Position numbers and translations under genes: made by a program
Shown: positions 6,470 through 9,252 of the stretch, piece by piece
Layout of the letters: every line of letters starts with the position of its first letter
How positions within the stretch are numbered: the stretch's first letter is position 1
Notes under the pieces: model-generated
Databases searched by the model: none
The model's input: only the letters and a program-made list of their open reading frames with translations
Told to the model about the DNA's origin: nothing
NCBI GenBank assembly: GCA_039795615.1
Contig: JBDKLO010000175.1
Location: 1 to 9,252 of the forward strand
DNA length: 9,252 nucleotides
Direction: 5' to 3'
Source of the DNA: UBA6136 sp039795615
Lineage (GTDB): Bacteria > Pseudomonadota > Gammaproteobacteria > Methylococcales > Methylococcaceae

Positions 6470-8944
6470 GTGTCATCCCATCAAAAAAACCGACGTCGAA
6501 CAAAGTCCGGCGGCAACGTTTCTGACCTCCTCCTGAACGTCCTGATCGGCGTCCTTGCCGGCTTGATGACGATTGGTCTGATCCTCTTTGCGGGCTACTC
6601 CGTTCTTGCAACGCAACTTCCCGATCTCGATGCCTTGAATGACATCCACTACCAGTCACCCATGCGGATTTACAGCCGTGATGGACTTCTGATCGGTGAG
6701 TTTGGAGAGAAGATTCGCTATCCCGTCACGCTCGATGAAGTGCCAAAGCCCATGGTGCAGGCCTTTCTCTCGGCAGAAGATGACCGCTTTTTTGACCATC
6801 CGGGATTCGACTACCAGGGCCTTCTTCGTGCCTCTTTGACGTATGTCGTGACCGGTGAAAAGCGTCAGGGTGGCAGCACGATCACGATGCAGGTGGCGCG
6901 TAACTTCTTTTTGAGCAACGAGAAGACCTTCCTTCGAAAGATCAAGGAAATCATGCTGGCCATGAAGATCGAGGCCGAGCTTCCCAAAACCCGGATCCTT
7001 GAGCTTTATCTCAACAAGATCTACCTGGGGAATCACGCCTACGGGGTCAAGGCTGCCGCACAGATTTACTACAACAAACCCCTGGAGGAGCTGGATCTGG
7101 CCGAAATCGCGATGATTGCAGGCCTACCGAAAGCGCCTTCCACGTTCAATCCGATCGTGAATCCCGACCGCGCCATGACGCGGCGAAATTACGTCATTCA
7201 TCGAATGCGTGAACTCAGCTACATTGATGAGGCCCAACAGAAGTCTGCCCTGGAGCAACCCAACACGGCGCGCCTCCATAGTCACATTCTCGATCTTGAC
7301 CTTCCCTACATTGCGGAAATTGTTCGAAACCAGATGTTCGATCAGTTTGGCGAAGAGGCCTATAACAACGGCTTCAGGGTCAAGACCACGGTGGATTCGA
7401 AGCTCCAACTCCTGGCTGAGGACACGCTCCGAAAGAGCCTGCATCAATTCGACGAACACCGGCGCTTTCATGCCATCAAGGAACATGCCGCCATTCCAAA
7501 GAATGCAGGCCCCGCCGACTTGGATCGTGCCCTCGCCCCCTTCCCAAAGCTCGGCCTCACTCGTCCGGCGCTGATCACTAGTCTCAAAGGAGGTTCTGCT
7601 GAGGTGTATCTCGGTGAAGGCAAAAAGATGACCCTCAGTTCGCAGGAGCTCTCCTGGGCCCACCACTGGCTGAATGATGCCTCCTTTAAGGAGAGCGATG
7701 GCAAGACCCCAAAACAACTGGCGGTCGGGGATATCCTCCGACTTCGGGAGGTGGATGGCCGACTCAAGCTGACCCAGATTCCTGAGGTCGGTGGCGCGCT
7801 GGTTTCAATGAACGCCAATGATGGATCCGTAATTTCGATTGCGGGAGGTTATGACTTCCACTACAGCAAGTTCAACCGCGCCATTCAGTCCAAACGCCAA
7901 CCGGGATCGGGCTTCAAGCCCGTGGTCTATGCCACGGGTCTGATGGAGGGAATGACCCCCTCATCCATCATAGTCGATGCGCCCGTTAGCTTTGGCAGTT
8001 GGACTCCAATGAATTCCACGCGTCGCTACTACGGCCCTACCCCGCTGCGGCAGGCACTGACCTACTCCCGAAATGTTGTGGCCGTGAGGCTCCTTCAGAA
8101 AGTCGGGATCAATAAGGCCATACGACTGGCCACCAGTATTGGCTTTGAACCGGATGAATTGCCCCGTTATCTTCCCCTAGCGCTCGGATCGGGAGCGGCC
8201 AGTCCCCTTCGCATGGCCCAGCTCTATGCCGTCTTTGCCAACGGTGGCTTTCGGATCGACCCCTACTTCATCACCGAGGTCCAGACCGATAGCGGCCGAA
8301 CTCTCTACAAAGCAACGCCACCCAGCGCCTGCGCAGATTGTGACTCCCAGATTCCGGCCGGTGAAGGAACCGCCAAGCGGGTTCTCACCCCTCAAGTGCA
8401 TTACATGATGAACTCCATGCTTCGGGATGTCGTCATGTTCGGAACAGCCCGCAAGGCTCTGGCGCTCAATCGCCCCGATGTGGCCGGAAAAACCGGAACC
8501 ACCAACAAATCCTACGACGCCTGGTTCAACGGTTACGTCCCAGGGCTTGTCACGATCGGATGGTTTGGGTTTGATGCCTACAAGAGCCTCGGACACAACC
8601 AAATGGGCGGCGATCTCGCGCTTCCGATGTGGCTGAAGTACATGGAAGTGGCGCTCAAGGACGTTCCCGTCCATGAGTTCCCGGTCCCCGATGAAAACGC
8701 CGACTATCGGCGCATCAAGGTTGGTACCAAGTCAGGAACCTCTGAACCTGAATACGAGTTCATTCAAGTCAAGAAAGGGGCCCAGAACCCAGCACCGGTC
8801 TCGCGTCATGAAGAACCCGCTTCGGGTATTGAACGAGGAATGTCTGAACCTAGAGGGTCGAGAGAAGAGCCATCATCGACGTCACCTAGCCCTTCAGAAC
8901 GAAAGGGGGCACCCGGTTCGCGTGATGTGGAGTCCCTGTTCTAG
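6470..8944 (+). CDS. mrcA: Penicillin-binding protein 1A (bifunctional glycosyltransferase/transpeptidase)
   Basis: This class A PBP polymerises lipid II into glycan strands and cross-links the peptides in the periplasm. The 824 residues begin with a short basic cytoplasmic tail and one membrane segment (about 18-47). The GT51 glycosyltransferase domain (about 65-235) shows EDDRFF with catalytic Glu103, GGSTITMQ, RKIKEIMLA and KTRILELYLNKIYLG. A linker/OB-like insertion (about 310-435), typical of proteobacterial PBP1A, precedes the transpeptidase. The latter has the SxxK motif SGFK (nucleophile Ser480, Lys483), SRN (533-535) and KTGT (674-677). The last 60 residues are a Ser/Pro/Glu-rich, probably disordered tail. 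The start is a GTG at 6470 with no strong ribosome site; the next ATG lies inside the membrane segment, so GTG fits the family better. Weak initiation may keep expression low. The gene is divergent from the PQQ operon and convergent with rpmE. Confidence 0.95.
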   Translation: MSSHQKNRRRTKSGGNVSDLLLNVLIGVLAGLMTIGLILFAGYSVLATQLPDLDALNDIHYQSPMRIYSRDGLLIGEFGEKIRYPVTLDEVPKPMVQAFLSAEDDRFFDHPGFDYQGLLRASLTYVVTGEKRQGGSTITMQVARNFFLSNEKTFLRKIKEIMLAMKIEAELPKTRILELYLNKIYLGNHAYGVKAAAQIYYNKPLEELDLAEIAMIAGLPKAPSTFNPIVNPDRAMTRRNYVIHRMRELSYIDEAQQKSALEQPNTARLHSHILDLDLPYIAEIVRNQMFDQFGEEAYNNGFRVKTTVDSKLQLLAEDTLRKSLHQFDEHRRFHAIKEHAAIPKNAGPADLDRALAPFPKLGLTRPALITSLKGGSAEVYLGEGKKMTLSSQELSWAHHWLNDASFKESDGKTPKQLAVGDILRLREVDGRLKLTQIPEVGGALVSMNANDGSVISIAGGYDFHYSKFNRAIQSKRQPGSGFKPVVYATGLMEGMTPSSIIVDAPVSFGSWTPMNSTRRYYGPTPLRQALTYSRNVVAVRLLQKVGINKAIRLATSIGFEPDELPRYLPLALGSGAASPLRMAQLYAVFANGGFRIDPYFITEVQTDSGRTLYKATPPSACADCDSQIPAGEGTAKRVLTPQVHYMMNSMLRDVVMFGTARKALALNRPDVAGKTGTTNKSYDAWFNGYVPGLVTIGWFGFDAYKSLGHNQMGGDLALPMWLKYMEVALKDVPVHEFPVPDENADYRRIKVGTKSGTSEPEYEFIQVKKGAQNPAPVSRHEEPASGIERGMSEPRGSREEPSSTSPSPSERKGAPGSRDVESLF

Positions 8945-8959
8945 CCGGCCCTCTAGGTT
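8847..8959. repeat. 11-base inverted repeat spanning the mrcA stop
   Basis: AACCTAGAGGG (8847-8857) and CCCTCTAGGTT (8949-8959) are perfect inverted copies separated by 91 bases. The left arm is in the mrcA coding end and the right arm is just past its TAG. In mRNA they could pair to close a large stem-loop around the 3' end. No T-run follows, so it is not a normal terminator. Confidence 0.6.
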
Positions 8960-9000
8960 GGGGGCAAGCAAAGATCGGGATTGAAGGGAGGGGCGTGAAC

Positions 9001-9033
9001 CGGCAAGAGGGTGCCACGAAGCCCCTCTCGCCG
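9001..9033 (-). terminator. Hairpin downstream of rpmE, possible terminator
   Basis: On the - strand, CGGCGAGAGGG (9033-9023) pairs with CCCTCTTGCCG (9011-9001) over 11 bp including one G-U, with an 11-base loop. It starts 10 bases after the rpmE stop. No T-run follows, so it may act as an RNA 3'-end stabiliser or a weak terminator. An overlapping alternative stem, GGGAGGGGC (8986-8994) with GCCCCTCTC (9021-9029), is also possible on the + strand, where it would serve mrcA. Confidence 0.45.
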
Positions 9034-9043
9034 ACCCCAAAGA

Positions 9044-9244
9044 TCAGCGGCTGTAACGGCGACGGAACTTATCGACGCGGCCTGCCGTGTCGACTACGCG
9101 CTGCTTGCCCGTATAGAATGGGTGACACGCAGCGCAGACTTCGACGTGAAGGTCCTTGCCAAGGGTCGAACGGGTCTCAAACTTGTTGCCGCAGCTGCAG
9201 TTGACCGACAGAGGGGCGTAATTGGGGTGGGTTTCCGGCTTCAT
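9044..9244 (-). CDS. rpmE: Large-subunit ribosomal protein bL31 (zinc-binding form)
   Basis: bL31 is a 50S component that helps bridge the two ribosomal subunits. The 66-residue product (MKPETHPNYAPLSVNC...) matches E. coli L31 along its length: the HPxY start, a CSCGN motif, the RST-GKDLHVEVC block, CHPFYTGKQR and AGRVDKFRRRY. The four zinc ligands Cys16, Cys18, Cys37 and Cys40 are all present, so this is the C+ form used when zinc is available, not the zinc-free paralogue. The ATG is 8 bases from the window edge, so the ribosome site and promoter lie mostly outside. It converges on mrcA, with a 99-base gap holding a hairpin. Confidence 0.97.
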   Translation of the reverse strand: MKPETHPNYAPLSVNCSCGNKFETRSTLGKDLHVEVCAACHPFYTGKQRVVDTAGRVDKFRRRYSR

Positions 9245-9252
9245 GGGGTCTA

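Noticed and set aside
1..9252. CRISPR arrays, tRNA/rRNA genes, transposases or phage genes
   Set aside because: None seen: no spaced repeats, no tRNA-like cloverleaf with a CCA end, and no recombinase or transposase motifs on either strand.

Overview
The window looks like chromosomal DNA from a Gammaproteobacterium or close relative, such as an acidithiobacillian. It has a long-tailed RNase E with a Zn-link, a class A penicillin-binding protein 1A close to rpmE (these genes also lie near each other in several gammaproteobacteria), a zinc-type L31, and a PqqA peptide of the Klebsiella/Pseudomonas type. I cannot name the genus from sequence alone.

Layout: (1) 1-1511, + strand: 3' part of rne, from the Zn-link motif through a membrane-anchor-like helix and a long arginine-rich tail, ended by an intrinsic terminator at 1521-1562. 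(2) 1654-5831, - strand: a compact four-gene operon, read from right to left. It encodes a PQQ-dependent alcohol dehydrogenase with the Asp-Tyr-Asp signature of lanthanide enzymes (XoxF-like), an MxaJ/XoxJ-type periplasmic binding protein, a secreted cytochrome c carrying two Ig-like domains (XoxG-like position), and a 25-residue pqqA. The pqqA gene lies between the cytochrome gene and the operon terminator. (3) 5832-6469: a roughly 640-base AT-rich divergent regulatory region with hairpins, a dyad and homopolymer tracts, but no convincing gene. (4) 6470-8944, + strand: mrcA/ponA (PBP1A). (5) 9044-9244, - strand: rpmE (L31), convergent with mrcA.

The operon reads as a self-contained periplasmic alcohol-oxidation module. 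The dehydrogenase oxidises an alcohol using PQQ plus a metal. The J protein probably helps with enzyme maturation or cofactor/metal loading. The cytochrome accepts electrons for the respiratory chain. PqqA is the peptide from which PQQ is made; the other PQQ biosynthesis genes (pqqBCDE) are not in this window and must lie elsewhere if PQQ is made. The main points of interest are the unlisted pqqA at the operon's end, a Gln where the metal-binding Asn is expected in the dehydrogenase, and the Ig-like/cytochrome fusion. Flanking genes are ordinary housekeeping genes, so the operon may be an accessory insertion between core loci.
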